A stretch of DNA of 57,752 nt from Xanthobacteraceae bacterium (GTDB taxonomy: Bacteria > Pseudomonadota > Alphaproteobacteria > Rhizobiales > Xanthobacteraceae). Below are positions 1-9,204 of the stretch, one piece after another (the first letter of the stretch is position 1; each line of letters starts with the position of its first letter). The DNA lies in NCBI GenBank assembly GCA_031291475.1, contig JARLIY010000163.1, forward strand, positions 1 to 57,752, read 5' to 3'. The notes beneath the pieces are model-generated. The model ran no database searches and was not told where the DNA came from. It was given only the letters and a program-made list of their open reading frames with translations. The position numbers and the translations under genes are program-made.

Positions 1-2
1 CT

Positions 3-1460
3 CCGGCCGCCGCCGACGCCGCCGCTCCGGCGGCGTCGCAGAATGGGCGTACGGCATTCCCCTCGGCGGGCCTCGGCGCACCGATCCTCGGCGCGCCGCC
101 GGCGAACCGGAACGCCGCCGGGGCGAGTCCGTCGCTGCAAATCCCCACCGCGGTCGATACCCGGCGCTCGGAATCCTACTACGAGACCAAGGGCACGATT
201 TTCGGCGCTCTGATCGAGGCGATCGACCTCGGTCAGCTCGCCAAGCTCGACGTCGATTCGGCCCGCGAAGAAATCCGCGACATCGTCAACGAGATCATCG
301 CCATCAAGAACGTCGTGATGTCGATCGCCGAGCAGGAGGACCTGCTCGACGACATCTGCAACGATGTGCTCGGTTACGGGCCGCTCGAACCGCTCCTGGC
401 GCGCGACGAGATCTCCGACATCATGGTGAACGGCTCGGGCACGGTCTACATCGAAGTCGGCGGCAAGATCCAGAAGACCGGCATCCGCTTCCGCGACAAT
501 CAGCAGCTGCTCAATATCTGTCAGCGCATCGTCAGCCAGGTCGGCCGCCGGGTCGACGAATCGTCGCCGATCTGCGATGCGCGCCTGCCGGACGGCTCGC
601 GCGTCAACGCCATCGTGCCGCCGCTGGCGATCGACGGACCGGCGCTCACCATCCGCAAATTCAAAAAGGACAAGCTGACGCTCGAGCAGCTGATCAGGTT
701 AGGGTCGATTTCGCCGGAAGGCGCCGAAATTCTCAAGGTGATCGGCCGCTGCCGCGTCAACGTGCTGATCTCCGGCGGCACCGGCTCGGGCAAGACCACG
801 CTGCTGAATTGCCTGACGCGCTATATCGACAACGACGAGCGCATCGTCACCTGCGAAGACGCCGCCGAACTGCAGCTGCAACAGCCGCACGTCGTGCGGC
901 TGGAGACGCGGCCGCCGAACCTGGAAGGCGAAGGCCAGGTCACGATGCGCGATCTGGTGCGCAACTGTCTGCGCATGCGTCCGGAGCGGATCATCGTCGG
1001 CGAAGTGCGCGGCCCGGAAGCATTCGATTTGTTGCAGGCCATGAACACGGGCCACGACGGCTCGATGGGCACGCTGCACGCCAACATGCCGCGCGACGCG
1101 CTCTCGCGGCTGGAATCGATGATCACCATGGGCGGTTACGCCCTGCCTTCGCGCACCATCCGCGAAATGATCTGCGGCTCCATCGACGTGATCGTGCAGG
1201 CCGCGCGCCTGCGCGACGGCTCGCGCCGCATCACCCACATCACCGAGGTCGTGGGAATGGAAGGCGACGTCATCATCACCCAGGATTTGTTCCTGTACGA
1301 CATCGTCGGCGAGGACGCCAACGGCAATCTCATCGGCCAGCACCGATCGACCGGCATCGGCCGGCCGAAATTCTGGGAACGCGCGCGCTATTACGGTGAG
1401 CAAGTCCGGCTCGCGGCCGCGCTCGACGCCGCGCAAGCCCCCGAACCGGTCCGAGGCTGA
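3..1460 (+). CDS. cpaF: CpaF/TadA secretion ATPase of the Tad pilus (5' end cut by window edge)
   Basis: Cytoplasmic hexameric ATPase that powers assembly of Flp/Tad-type pili. The frame is open from the first bases of the window, so the gene begins upstream; the ATG at 315 is internal. The visible N-terminal part is Ala/Pro rich and then enters the CpaF N-terminal domain. Walker A (GGTGSGKTT) is encoded near 772-800, followed by the acidic TCEDAAELQ segment, the [18 protein letters not shown]alker B region and the GSMGTLHAN histidine box. All catalytic motifs are present. It is followed by tadB after 13 bases and tadC, in the usual cpaF-tadB-tadC order. Family identity is firm; pilus type is inferred from the neighbours. 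Confidence 0.95.
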   Translation, partial: PAAADAAAPAASQNGRTAFPSAGLGAPILGAPPANRNAAGASPSLQIPTAVDTRRSESYYETKGTIFGALIEAIDLGQLAKLDVDSAREEIRDIVNEIIAIKNVVMSIAEQEDLLDDICNDVLGYGPLEPLLARDEISDIMVNGSGTVYIEVGGKIQKTGIRFRDNQQLLNICQRIVSQVGRRVDESSPICDARLPDGSRVNAIVPPLAIDGPALTIRKFKKDKLTLEQLIRLGSISPEGAEILKVIGRCRVNVLISGGTGSGKTTLLNCLTRYIDNDERIVTCEDAAELQLQQPHVVRLETRPPNLEGEGQVTMRDLVRNCLRMRPERIIVGEVRGPEAFDLLQAMNTGHDGSMGTLHANMPRDALSRLESMITMGGYALPSRTIREMICGSIDVIVQAARLRDGSRRITHITEVVGMEGDVIITQDLFLYDIVGEDANGNLIGQHRSTGIGRPKFWERARYYGEQVRLAAALDAAQAPEPVRG

Positions 1461-1473
1461 GACGGGTATCGGT

Positions 1474-2445
1474 ATGCAAACATACGGCATCTTCATCATG
1501 GTTGTGCTCGCCATGGGCGGCGTGGGATGGGTGTTCGTTTACCCGTTGCTCTCCGGCGAGCGAAACGCGGAGCGGCGCAAGGCCAGCGTTGCCGGCTCGG
1601 CTCCGATGGCGCCGCGTCAGACCCGCGCCGCTCAGCGGTCGCGGCGCGAGCAGGTCGAGGGAACGCTCAAGCAGATCGAAGCGCGAAAAAGGCCGTCGAA
1701 GCGTGCGCCGCTCTCGGTGCGCATTGCCCAGGCCGGGCTCACCTGGTCGACCCGCCGCTTTTACATAACCGCCGGCGCGTTGGGCGTCGTCGTCTTCGCC
1801 GTCACGGAGGTCGCCGGGCTGGGCTTGCTTCCGGCGCTTGGTCTGGCGTTCGCGGCCGGGGGCGGACTTCCCTTTTGGATCCTGGCCTTGTTGAAGAAGC
1901 GCCGGGAAAGCCGCTTCCTCCAGGGGTTTCCGGACGCCGTCGACGTGATCGTTCGCGGCATCAAAGCCGGCCTGCCGCTGCTCGACAGCCTCAAGCTGAT
2001 CGCCAACGAGGCTGAAGAGCCGGTTCGCGGCGAATTCCGCGCCATTATCGAGACGCAGACGATCGGCATACCGATCGGCGATGCCTGTCTCAAACTCTAC
2101 GAGCGCATGCCGGTTCCCGAGGCGAACTTTTTCGGCATCGTCGTTTTCATCCAGCAGCGCGCCGGCGGCAATCTCTCCGAAGCGTTGGGCAACCTGTCCC
2201 GCGTACTGCGCGACCGCAAAAAAATGAAGGCCAAGATCCAGGCGATGTCGATGGAAGCAAAGGCTTCGGCTTCGATCATCGGCGCGCTGCCGATCGCGGT
2301 GATGACGCTCGTCTGGATCACAAGCCCGCAATATATTTCTCTTTTGTGGACGGAGCCGCTCGGACGCATGATGCTTGCCAGCTGTGTCGTCTGGATGTCC
2401 ATTGGGATCTTCGTGATGCGCAAAATGATCAACTTCGATTTCTGA
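1474..2445 (+). CDS. tadB: TadB, inner-membrane platform protein of the Tad pilus
   Basis: About 323 residues. It opens with a transmembrane segment (MQTYGIFIMVVLAMGGVGWV), then a basic cytoplasmic stretch, two further hydrophobic segments near residues 90-135, a type II secretion F domain (FPDAVDVIVRGIKAGLPL) and two C-terminal membrane segments. The ATG at 1474 was chosen because it begins directly at the first membrane helix; an upstream ATG at 1396 overlaps cpaF and would add only a charged tail. TadB and TadC form the inner-membrane base on which CpaF acts. Confidence 0.92.
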   Translation: MQTYGIFIMVVLAMGGVGWVFVYPLLSGERNAERRKASVAGSAPMAPRQTRAAQRSRREQVEGTLKQIEARKRPSKRAPLSVRIAQAGLTWSTRRFYITAGALGVVVFAVTEVAGLGLLPALGLAFAAGGGLPFWILALLKKRRESRFLQGFPDAVDVIVRGIKAGLPLLDSLKLIANEAEEPVRGEFRAIIETQTIGIPIGDACLKLYERMPVPEANFFGIVVFIQQRAGGNLSEALGNLSRVLRDRKKMKAKIQAMSMEAKASASIIGALPIAVMTLVWITSPQYISLLWTEPLGRMMLASCVVWMSIGIFVMRKMINFDF

Positions 2446-2453
2446 GCCGCGCG

Positions 2454-3428
2454 ATGTTCCAGTTACTTCAGCAATTGATCGATCCGCATGTTCTCGCCAT
2501 GCTGTTTGCCGCGATAGCGGCGGGGGCGACGGTGCTGACGCTGGCGATGCCATTGTTGGCGAGGGACACGCTGACCACGCGCATGAGGGCTGTGGCCTTC
2601 GAACGCGAAAAGATACGGCAGCGTGAGCGCGAGCGCCTGGCGGCGGCGGCGAATAAGGTCGCGCTACGGCAGTCGCCGCGCGCCTACATGAAGGCCATCG
2701 TTGAGAACTTCAATCTCAGCAAATGGGTCGGTCAGGAAGAAGCGCGCGAGATGCTCGTCAAGGCGGGTTATCGCGGGCAGGCGCCTTACGTAACCTACCT
2801 GTTCTTTCGGCTGGTCATGCCGATCGCCATGCTGCTGTCGTCGTTGTTTTATGTCTTCGTCGTCCTGAAGCTCGATCAGCCGCCTTTGATCAAAATCGGA
2901 ATCTCGATCGGCGCCGCCTACTTCGGAATGTTGAGTCCGAATCTGTTCCTCAAGAACCGGATTCAGCGGCGCCAGACCTCGATCAAGCGCGCCTTTCCGG
3001 ATGCGCTCGATTTGCTGCTGATCTGCGTCGAGTCTGGCATGTCGGCGGAAGCGTCGTTCCAGAAGGTCAGCGAAGAGGTCGGCGCGCAATCGGTCGAGCT
3101 GGCCGAGGAGTTCACGCTGACGACGGCCGAATTGTCTTATCTGCCGGATCGCCGCCAGGCCTACGAGAACCTGGCACGGCGCGTCGGTCTGGAAGGCGTC
3201 AAGGCGGTGTGCCTGGCCTTGCAGCAATCGGAGCGCTACGGCACCCCGCTCGGCACCACCATGCGGGTGCTGGCGCAGGAGAACCGCGACATGCGCATGT
3301 CGGAAGCCGAGAAGAAGGCCGCCAGCCTGCCGCCGAAGCTCACGGTGCCGATGATCCTGTTCTTCCTGCCGGTGCTGTTCATCGTGATTCTCGGCCCGGC
3401 CGCGATCAAGGTGATGGCGATCCAATAG
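2454..3428 (+). CDS. tadC: TadC, inner-membrane platform protein of the Tad pilus
   Basis: About 324 residues with a T2SF domain in the second half (FPDALDLLLICVESGMSAEA) and hydrophobic segments near residues 15-35, 115-160 and at the C terminus. The ATG at 2454 lies 8 bases after the tadB stop and places a membrane helix at the N terminus; the longer reading from 2346 lies inside tadB. It pairs with TadB as the heteromeric pilus platform. The next gene, a tadD-like lipoprotein, is convergent rather than co-directional. Confidence 0.92.
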   Translation: MFQLLQQLIDPHVLAMLFAAIAAGATVLTLAMPLLARDTLTTRMRAVAFEREKIRQRERERLAAAANKVALRQSPRAYMKAIVENFNLSKWVGQEEAREMLVKAGYRGQAPYVTYLFFRLVMPIAMLLSSLFYVFVVLKLDQPPLIKIGISIGAAYFGMLSPNLFLKNRIQRRQTSIKRAFPDALDLLLICVESGMSAEASFQKVSEEVGAQSVELAEEFTLTTAELSYLPDRRQAYENLARRVGLEGVKAVCLALQQSERYGTPLGTTMRVLAQENRDMRMSEAEKKAASLPPKLTVPMILFFLPVLFIVILGPAAIKVMAIQ

Positions 3429-3494
3429 CGCCTGATCCGGAAAGCGCCAATCGATTCGATCTGAAGCGATTGCGGTCCGGCGCTTCGCTTCGCG

Positions 3495-4307
3495 TTAACT
3501 CGCCCCGTCCGTCGCGCGGGCGTCGCGGTGCTCGCGCACGTCTTTGCGGTGCGCCAGCATCTGCTGCAAATAGGCGACGTTCGCCGTAGCCTGATCCGGC
3601 GGCAAATCGGCGCGCGCGATACTCTCCGCCTCGGCGAAGCGGCCTTGCAGGCCGACGACGAGAGCCAGGTTTTGCCGTACGCGCGGATCGACCGGGCGGT
3701 GTGCCGCGGCTTGGCGTAACGTCGTCTCGGCGTTGCGCAGGTTCTTCGACAGCGCATAGGAGAGGCCGAGATTGGACAAGATCGACGGTTCGTCGGGCGC
3801 GATCTTCAGCGCGGTGAGGTAATGCCCCTGCGCCTCGGCGTGCCGGCCCATCTGATCGAGCACGGCGCCTTGCGCGGAGAGGATGCGCCAGTCGGGCTGA
3901 TCCGGCGTATGGGCGCGGTCGAGCACGGCCAGCGCTTGTTCATAATTCCCGGCCTCGGCCAGCGCGCGGCCGTAGGCGCCGAGCACCGATTTATCGCGCG
4001 GTTGTTCGATCGAAGCCCTTTCCAGGACGGCGACGGCCTGGGCGCGCTGTCCGGCCGCGCGCAGCGCCTGCGCGTAGCGCAGCGCCACCTGGATATTCGA
4101 CGGATCGGCGCGATATTGCTGACCCAGGACTTCGACGGTATGCCGTCCGTCGGGATCGGGCGGGTCGGCCGCCGCAATCGGCAGCGCGCCGGTCGCTTCG
4201 GTTTGCGTGGTCTGGCAACCCGCGGCAGCCGCCGCAACGATGGCGAGCAGGACTGCCGAAGCCAGGAAGCGTGCAGGGCGGGTACTGATCGGACGGGTCC
4301 AACGCAT
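3495..4307 (-). CDS. tadD: TadD-like tetratricopeptide lipoprotein
   Basis: About 270 residues. The ATG at 4307 gives a signal peptide ending in a lipobox (AAAAAGC), so an outer-membrane lipoprotein is expected; a start at 4367 would only add a basic leader. The mature part holds successive TPR units (ALRYAQALRAAGQRAQAVAV, AYGRALAEAGNYEQALAVLD, NLGLSYALSKNLRNAETTLR). TadD proteins are needed for Tad pilus secretin or pilus biogenesis. It is convergent with tadC, so it has its own promoter, unlike tad loci where tadD follows tadC on the same strand. Confidence 0.8.
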   Translation of the reverse strand: MRWTRPISTRPARFLASAVLLAIVAAAAAGCQTTQTEATGALPIAAADPPDPDGRHTVEVLGQQYRADPSNIQVALRYAQALRAAGQRAQAVAVLERASIEQPRDKSVLGAYGRALAEAGNYEQALAVLDRAHTPDQPDWRILSAQGAVLDQMGRHAEAQGHYLTALKIAPDEPSILSNLGLSYALSKNLRNAETTLRQAAAHRPVDPRVRQNLALVVGLQGRFAEAESIARADLPPDQATANVAYLQQMLAHRKDVREHRDARATDGAS

Positions 4308-4436
4308 CGATCGCTGCCAAAGGAGGCACCTTGGCGCCGGGGCGCGCCGTCGCCGCTTGGCCAGCAATAGAACGTTAACCCTAACGAGGCGTTAACGGCC
4401 GGGAACCGGCCTGTTTTGCCGGAAAATCAAGGGGAA

Positions 4437-5174
4437 TTAGGCCGGCACCTTGCTAACGATCGACGGCGTCTCGTTGACGTAGCTCGACGTATCGCCCTTC
4501 GGCCGCTCGCCGGCGATGGCATGGCCTTCGACCATGTAATGGACCGCCTCGGCGATGTTGGTGGCGTGGTCGCCGATCCGCTCGATGTTCTTGGCGCAGA
4601 ACAGGTGGTGAATGCACATGGAGATGGTCCCCGGGTCCTCCATCGAGTAGGTGAGCAACTCGCGGAACAGTGAGACATAGAGGGCGTCGACTTCCTTGTC
4701 CGCCTTCCAGACTTGCAGCGCCTTGCCCGGGTTGCGATCGACGAAGCTGTCGAGGACCCCCGCCAGTTGCGAGACGACGAGAGCCGCCATGTGCTTGAGC
4801 CCGCGGATCAGCGTGCGCTGCGAGTCGTCGCCGTTCACGGCGATGACGCGCTTGCCGATATTCTTGGCCAGATCGCCGACCCGCTCGAGATCGTTGGCGA
4901 TGCGCATCATCGCCACCAGCGCGCGCAGATCGAACGCCATCGGCTGGCGCAATGCGATGGTGGCGATGGCTTTTTCCTCTATCTGCCGCTGCAGCGCATC
5001 GACGGAGGCGTCAGCCGCGATGACGTGACGCGCGAGCGCGACGTCGCGGTGGGTCAATGCGTCGATCGCGTCGGTAATCTGCTTCTGGGCGAAGCCGCCC
5101 ATCTGCGCGACCAATTGGGTGAGCTTGATCAGGTCGGAATCGAAGACTCTGGCGGTGTGCTCGGAGACGTTCAT
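4437..5174 (-). CDS. phoU: Phosphate signalling protein PhoU
   Basis: 245 residues made of two similar three-helix PhoU repeats, each with the family's acidic metal-binding pattern (AIDALTHRDVALARHVIAAD; RIANDLERVGDLAKNIGKRV; HLFCAKNIERIGDHATNIAE). PhoU couples the Pst phosphate transporter to PhoR and represses the Pho regulon when phosphate is plentiful. No pst or phoB gene is in the window; the stop at 4437 is followed by the tadD promoter region, so the rest of a pst operon could only lie elsewhere. Confidence 0.95.
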   Translation of the reverse strand: MNVSEHTARVFDSDLIKLTQLVAQMGGFAQKQITDAIDALTHRDVALARHVIAADASVDALQRQIEEKAIATIALRQPMAFDLRALVAMMRIANDLERVGDLAKNIGKRVIAVNGDDSQRTLIRGLKHMAALVVSQLAGVLDSFVDRNPGKALQVWKADKEVDALYVSLFRELLTYSMEDPGTISMCIHHLFCAKNIERIGDHATNIAEAVHYMVEGHAIAGERPKGDTSSYVNETPSIVSKVPA

Positions 5175-5290
5175 GTCAGTTCCGCTGGCGCTGGAGACTC
5201 TATCGGGGTGCGCGCACCGCTGCTACGCCACAAGCCCGGACAATACTAACCCAACGCCTTGATGATTCTACGATTCATGCGTGACGTTCC

Positions 5291-5374
5291 GATGACATTT
5301 TGCACCCGCCGGCATCGAGCAAAAGCGTGCGATGTGGAAGGCGAACGGCAGCAGATGTCATCGTTCGCACATCG
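5291..5374. repeat. Interlocked inverted repeats in the phoU-semiSWEET spacer
   Basis: GATGACAT (5291-5298) can pair with ATGTCATC (5354-5361), and CGATGTG (5330-5336) can pair with CACATCG (5368-5374). The order A-B-A'-B' is that of a pseudoknot. A third pair, GCGAACG (5341-5347) with CGTTCGC (5362-5368), competes with both. The region lies upstream of the small transporter gene and between divergent genes, so it may be a structured leader or regulatory site. The pairing is seen directly; a function is only a guess. Confidence 0.35.
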
Positions 5375-5434
5375 GAGCGACTCTAAAATGCAAATGATTC
5401 GATCAACGCAAGCGGGTCGAGACGGGTAGGAATA

Positions 5435-5698
5435 ATGATGACGCGAACGCTCGTCGATGCGATCGGAGCGACCGGAGCCGTCCTGACGACGTTATGCTGG
5501 GTGCCGCAGGCGCTGAAAATCATTCGCGAACGTGAGACGCGCGCCATCTCGCTGCCGGGCACGATGTTGTGCGTGCTCGGCGTGCTGCTTTGGCTGGTCT
5601 ATGGCTTGGCGATCGTCGACGGGCCGTTGATCGGCTCCAGCATCGTCACCTTCGCGATGACGGCGACCATCCTGGTGCTCAAAATCCGCCACGGCTGA
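5435..5698 (+). CDS. SemiSWEET sugar transporter (three-helix PQ-loop protein)
   Basis: 87 residues, the normal size for a bacterial SemiSWEET. It has three hydrophobic segments and the PQ-loop signature in helix 1 (WVPQALKII). SemiSWEETs dimerise to move sugars such as sucrose or glucose down their gradient; substrate cannot be read here. The start is ATGATG at 5435 (second ATG 5438); I kept the first. The gene is monocistronic, facing away from phoU, with the hyf-like operon convergent 16 bases after its stop. Confidence 0.88.
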   Translation: MMTRTLVDAIGATGAVLTTLCWVPQALKIIRERETRAISLPGTMLCVLGVLLWLVYGLAIVDGPLIGSSIVTFAMTATILVLKIRHG

Positions 5699-5714
5699 GC
5701 GCGCGGCGTTTCTT

Positions 5715-6236
5715 TCAGGTCCCGCCCGCGCGTTCGAGCAGCGCCAGCAATCCTTGCAGCAATTGCCGCGGGTTCGGCGGACAGCCACCGATGTGCAGAT
5801 CGACGGGAACGACGGCGTGGACGCCGCCGACGACGCCGTAGCTGCCGGCGAAAATGCCGCCATCCGCCGCGCAGGCGCCCACGGCGACGACCCATTTCGG
5901 GTCGGGCGTCGCGTTGTAGGTGCGCTCGAGCGCCTCGCGCATGTTGCGCGTGACCGGTCCGGTCACCAGCAGCACGTCGGCGTGCCGCGGCGAGGCGACG
6001 AAGCGCAGGCCGAACCGCTCAAGGTCGTAGAAGGCGTTGTTGAGCGCGTGAATTTCAAGCTCGCAGCCGTTGCAGGAGCCGGCGTCGACCTGGCGGATCG
6101 CGAGGCTGCGCCCGAGCCGGCGGCGGGCGGCGCGGTTGACGCTCGCTGCGAGTTCCGCAAGCGCTGAGTCATCGGCCTTCGGCGGCGCTTCGGTCAGCGG
6201 CCGGTGCGTGAGGCTCTCGAATAAAGTTCTGCGCAT
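5715..6236 (-). CDS. hyfI: Hydrogenase-4 small-subunit-like (HyfI/NuoB family) iron-sulfur protein
   Basis: 173 residues, last gene of the minus-strand complex operon. It keeps the NuoB/hydrogenase small-subunit core and four cysteines for a proximal [4Fe-4S] cluster: two in DAGSCNGCELE, one in VGACAADGG and one in IGGCPPNPRQ. The CxxC form is that of group 4 hydrogenases rather than the CC of complex I. The ATG at 6236 overlaps the hyfG stop by one base (TGATG), indicating translational coupling. Since the partner large subunit lacks nickel ligands, this cluster probably hands electrons to something other than a NiFe site; the acceptor is unknown. Confidence 0.88.
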   Translation of the reverse strand: MRRTLFESLTHRPLTEAPPKADDSALAELAASVNRAARRRLGRSLAIRQVDAGSCNGCELEIHALNNAFYDLERFGLRFVASPRHADVLLVTGPVTRNMREALERTYNATPDPKWVVAVGACAADGGIFAGSYGVVGGVHAVVPVDLHIGGCPPNPRQLLQGLLALLERAGGT

Positions 6237-7756
6237 TACAGATCGTGTCCTGAATACGAGCAGTTGAACGATTTGTTGCAGAGCGGGAAATCGGCGACGA
6301 TGTTGCCTTCGATCGCGGCTTCCAAGAGGGGCCACTGAAACCACGACGGATCGCGCAGGTGGCAGCGCGCGACGCGCAAGCCGTCGAGCTTGACCCAAAC
6401 CAGCACGTCGCCGCGGAAGCCTTCGGCGAGCCCCAATCCTTCGCCGGCCGCGGCGGCGTTATCGAGCGAATTGGCGATAGGCCCGTCCGGCAGCCGGACG
6501 AGGATTTGCTCGATCAAATTCAGGCTCTGCTCGACTTCGCGGATGCGGATCCAGACCCGCGCATTCACGTCGCCCGCCGTCAGTACCGGGATCGCGAAGT
6601 CGAGTTGATCGTAGGGCGGATAGCCGGGCATTTTCCGCGCATCGAAACCGCGCCCACTGGCGCGGCCGATGGGGCCGGCCGCTCCGAATTGCCGGGCGAA
6701 TTCGGCGCTAACGATTCCGGTCCCCGCAGTTCGGTCCTGCAACGAGGCGGTGTTGTCGTAGAGCTCGACCAATGGCGGAAAGCGCAACCGGATTTGCTGC
6801 ACCAGGCTGCGGATCAAATCCGGGCCTTGGGGGGGAAGATCGCCGGCGACACCGCCCGGCACGACCCGGTCCATCATCAGCCGATGGCCGAAGCAGGCTT
6901 CGGCGGCGCGCAACACCTCTTCGCGCAGGATGCCGCAATGGGCATGCATCAGCGAGAACGACGCGTCGTTGCAGATGGCGCCGATATCGCCGAGATTGTT
7001 GGCCAGCCGTTCGAGCTCGGCCATCAGCGCGCGCAGATAGCGGGCCCGCGGCGGCGCCTCGATGCAGAGCGCCGTCTCGACCGCATGCGCAAATGCGATC
7101 CCATAGGCGACGGTGCTGTCGCCGGAGGTGCGCGCCGCAAGGCGCGCCGCTTTCTCGATGGTGGCGCCGGTCATCAGCGACTCGATGCCCTTGTGCACAT
7201 AACCGAGCCGCTCTTCGAGCCGCGCGATGGTTTCGCCGTTGGCAGTGAAACGAAAGTGCCCCGGTTCGATGATCCCGGCATGCACCGGGCCTACGGGAAT
7301 CTGATGCAGGCCCTCGCCTTCCACCGGCAAGAATGCGTACGGAGCTTGATCGGTTCGCGTTGCGGTATTGGCGCCGAGCGGAAAGCGCACGTCCCAAAAC
7401 CCGAGATCGAGCCATGGCCGCGGGTCAGGCGCGCCGGCCGGCTCGAATCCGTAGAGGCTATGAATGGCGCGCTCGAGCCGGATGGCGGGCGGATGCAGCG
7501 CGCCGACCGAGGGAAATCTCCCGGCCGGGCAGGGAAGGCTGATGACCGCGATCTCGCCGGTCGTGTCGTCGAGCATCGCCATGTGCACCATGGGCCCGCC
7601 GCTGTTATCGCCCCACAAGCCCGAAAGCGTCGCGCGTCCGCGGGCGATCTCGGCAGCCGCGTAGCACCAGCCTTCCACCGTCACTAGGAAGCGCGGCCAC
7701 GGCCGGTGGTGCGCGAAGCGTTCGCCCTGGGGGATGATGTCGAGGAGGGAAGCCAT
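6236..7756 (-). CDS. hyfG: Hydrogenase-4 large-subunit-like protein (HycE/HyfG/NuoCD type) without NiFe cysteine ligands
   Basis: 506 residues. The N-terminal ~120 residues look like the NuoC-type 30-kDa domain fused, as in HycE, to a large-subunit domain (GPVHAGIIEPGHFRF, GYVHKGIE at ~185-192). Where NiFe enzymes have the first CxxC (VCGIC), this protein has RTSGDS at ~209-214, with no cysteine. At the C terminus the usual DPCxxC is replaced by FPLCNKSFNCSYSGHDL, where two cysteines are five residues apart. It therefore cannot bind a standard NiFe centre and fits the Ehr (energy-converting hydrogenase-related) class. Its redox substrate is unknown; evolution of H2 should not be assumed from the family name. 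Confidence 0.88.
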   Translation of the reverse strand: MASLLDIIPQGERFAHHRPWPRFLVTVEGWCYAAAEIARGRATLSGLWGDNSGGPMVHMAMLDDTTGEIAVISLPCPAGRFPSVGALHPPAIRLERAIHSLYGFEPAGAPDPRPWLDLGFWDVRFPLGANTATRTDQAPYAFLPVEGEGLHQIPVGPVHAGIIEPGHFRFTANGETIARLEERLGYVHKGIESLMTGATIEKAARLAARTSGDSTVAYGIAFAHAVETALCIEAPPRARYLRALMAELERLANNLGDIGAICNDASFSLMHAHCGILREEVLRAAEACFGHRLMMDRVVPGGVAGDLPPQGPDLIRSLVQQIRLRFPPLVELYDNTASLQDRTAGTGIVSAEFARQFGAAGPIGRASGRGFDARKMPGYPPYDQLDFAIPVLTAGDVNARVWIRIREVEQSLNLIEQILVRLPDGPIANSLDNAAAAGEGLGLAEGFRGDVLVWVKLDGLRVARCHLRDPSWFQWPLLEAAIEGNIVADFPLCNKSFNCSYSGHDL

Positions 7757-7761
7757 GGCAC

Positions 7762-9204
7762 CTATCCGAGCAATCCGGCGACGTTCTGGAACCAGGCGAC
7801 CAAAGCCGCCGGCATGTAAATTCCGGCGGCGAGCACCAGCGAAAGATGGGCGAACATCGGCACGTAAGAGGCTTGCGCCTTGGCGCTCGGGCCGCGCGGC
7901 TCGCCGAAGGCGATGCCGTTGACCCGCAAGAACATGCCGGCGAGGCCGACGAGAAGCCCGAAGACGAGAATGATCGCCAACAGCGGCGCACGCGCGAAAG
8001 TCGAGCTCACCAGCAAAAATTCACTCATGAAGATACCAAGCGGCGGCAGCCCGGCGATCGCGACAACGCCGAGCAACAGTCCCCAGCCGAGCACGGGGTG
8101 AGTCTCGGTCAGGCCGCCCATGTCGGCGATGCGTTGCGTGCCCTTGACCTGCGCGATATGGCCGACGGCGAAAAAGATCGCCGATTTGGTGAGCGAGTGC
8201 ATGGTCATATGCAGGAGGCCGGCGAAATTGGCGAGCGGGCCGCCCACGCCGAAGGCAAAGGTGATGATCCCCATATGCTCGATCGACGAGTAGGCGAACA
8301 TGCGCTTGATGTCGCGCCGGCGGTACAGCATGAACGCGGCGAATACGAGCGAGATCAATCCCAGCGTCACCATCAGCGGTCCGGGCGCCAGCGCGCCCGG
8401 GTTCACCGCCAGCAGCATCTTGAAGCGCAACAGCGCGTAGAGCGCGACGTTGAGCAGGAGGCCGGACAGCACCGCCGAAATCGGCGTCGGGCCTTCGGCA
8501 TGCGCGTCGGGAAGCCAGGCGTGCAGCGGCACGAGCCCGACCTTGGTGCCGTAGCCAAGCAGCAGAAAAACGAAAGCGAGATTGAGCAGCGCCGGATCGA
8601 ACGCGCCGGCGCGGGTGACGAGCACGGTCCAGACCATGGCGTCGAGGCCTTCGCCGACGACGGGTCGCGCCGCCATGTAGACGAGAATGGTGCCGAACAA
8701 AGCGAGCGCGATACCGACGCTGCCGAGAATAAAGTATTTCCACGCCGCTTCCAGCGCCTCGTGGGTGCGGTAGATGCCGACCATCAGCACCGTGGTCAGC
8801 GTCGCCAGCTCGATCGCTACCCACATCAGGCCGATGTTGTTGGCGATGAGCGCAAGGTTCATCGCAAACATCAGCACCTGATACATGGCGTGATAGAAGC
8901 GCACGAATGGCGGCGTCAACCGTCCGGTTTCCAGCTCATGGCCGATATAGCTCGAACTGAACACGCTGGTGGTGAAGCCGACGAAGGTGGTGAGCACGAT
9001 GAACGTGCTGTTGAGATCGTCGGCCAGGAGGTACGAGCCCGGCGGCGGCCGCTTAAAAAACAACGACAGCGCGCAAAGTAGCGTGAGTGTCGTCGCCGCG
9101 ACGTTGAGCCGCGCCGACACCCGGTAGTAGTTGGGCAGGGCCGCCAGCAGCGCGGCGGCCACCGCGGGGATCAGCAGCACGCCGGTCAGGGCATCGAAGC
9201 TCAT
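7762..9204 (-). CDS. hyfF: Hydrogenase-4 subunit F-like proton-pumping membrane subunit (NuoL/M/N family)
   Basis: 480 residues, about 14 hydrophobic helices. It retains antiporter-like channel residues: the glutamate in WVAIELATLT (near residue 132) and the lysine in GYGTKVGLVPLHAWLPDAH followed by the histidine-rich stretch that interrupts TM7-TM8. A further lysine and histidine occur in MTMHSLTKSAIFF. Ion pumping is therefore plausible although the catalytic subunit has no NiFe ligands. Its ATG overlaps the stop of hyfE by four bases (ATGA) and hyfG begins 5 bases after its stop. Confidence 0.9.
   Translation of the reverse strand: MSFDALTGVLLIPAVAAALLAALPNYYRVSARLNVAATTLTLLCALSLFFKRPPPGSYLLADDLNSTFIVLTTFVGFTTSVFSSSYIGHELETGRLTPPFVRFYHAMYQVLMFAMNLALIANNIGLMWVAIELATLTTVLMVGIYRTHEALEAAWKYFILGSVGIALALFGTILVYMAARPVVGEGLDAMVWTVLVTRAGAFDPALLNLAFVFLLLGYGTKVGLVPLHAWLPDAHAEGPTPISAVLSGLLLNVALYALLRFKMLLAVNPGALAPGPLMVTLGLISLVFAAFMLYRRRDIKRMFAYSSIEHMGIITFAFGVGGPLANFAGLLHMTMHSLTKSAIFFAVGHIAQVKGTQRIADMGGLTETHPVLGWGLLLGVVAIAGLPPLGIFMSEFLLVSSTFARAPLLAIILVFGLLVGLAGMFLRVNGIAFGEPRGPSAKAQASYVPMFAHLSLVLAAGIYMPAALVAWFQNVAGLLG

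Noticed and set aside
4370..4400. Pair of GTTAAC motifs near tadD as a CtrA box
   Set aside because: The spacing between TTAA halves is about 13 bases, not the required seven.
6236..7756. Calling hyfG an H2-evolving hydrogenase or formate hydrogenlyase
   Set aside because: The NiFe cysteine ligands are missing and no formate dehydrogenase or maturation gene is present.
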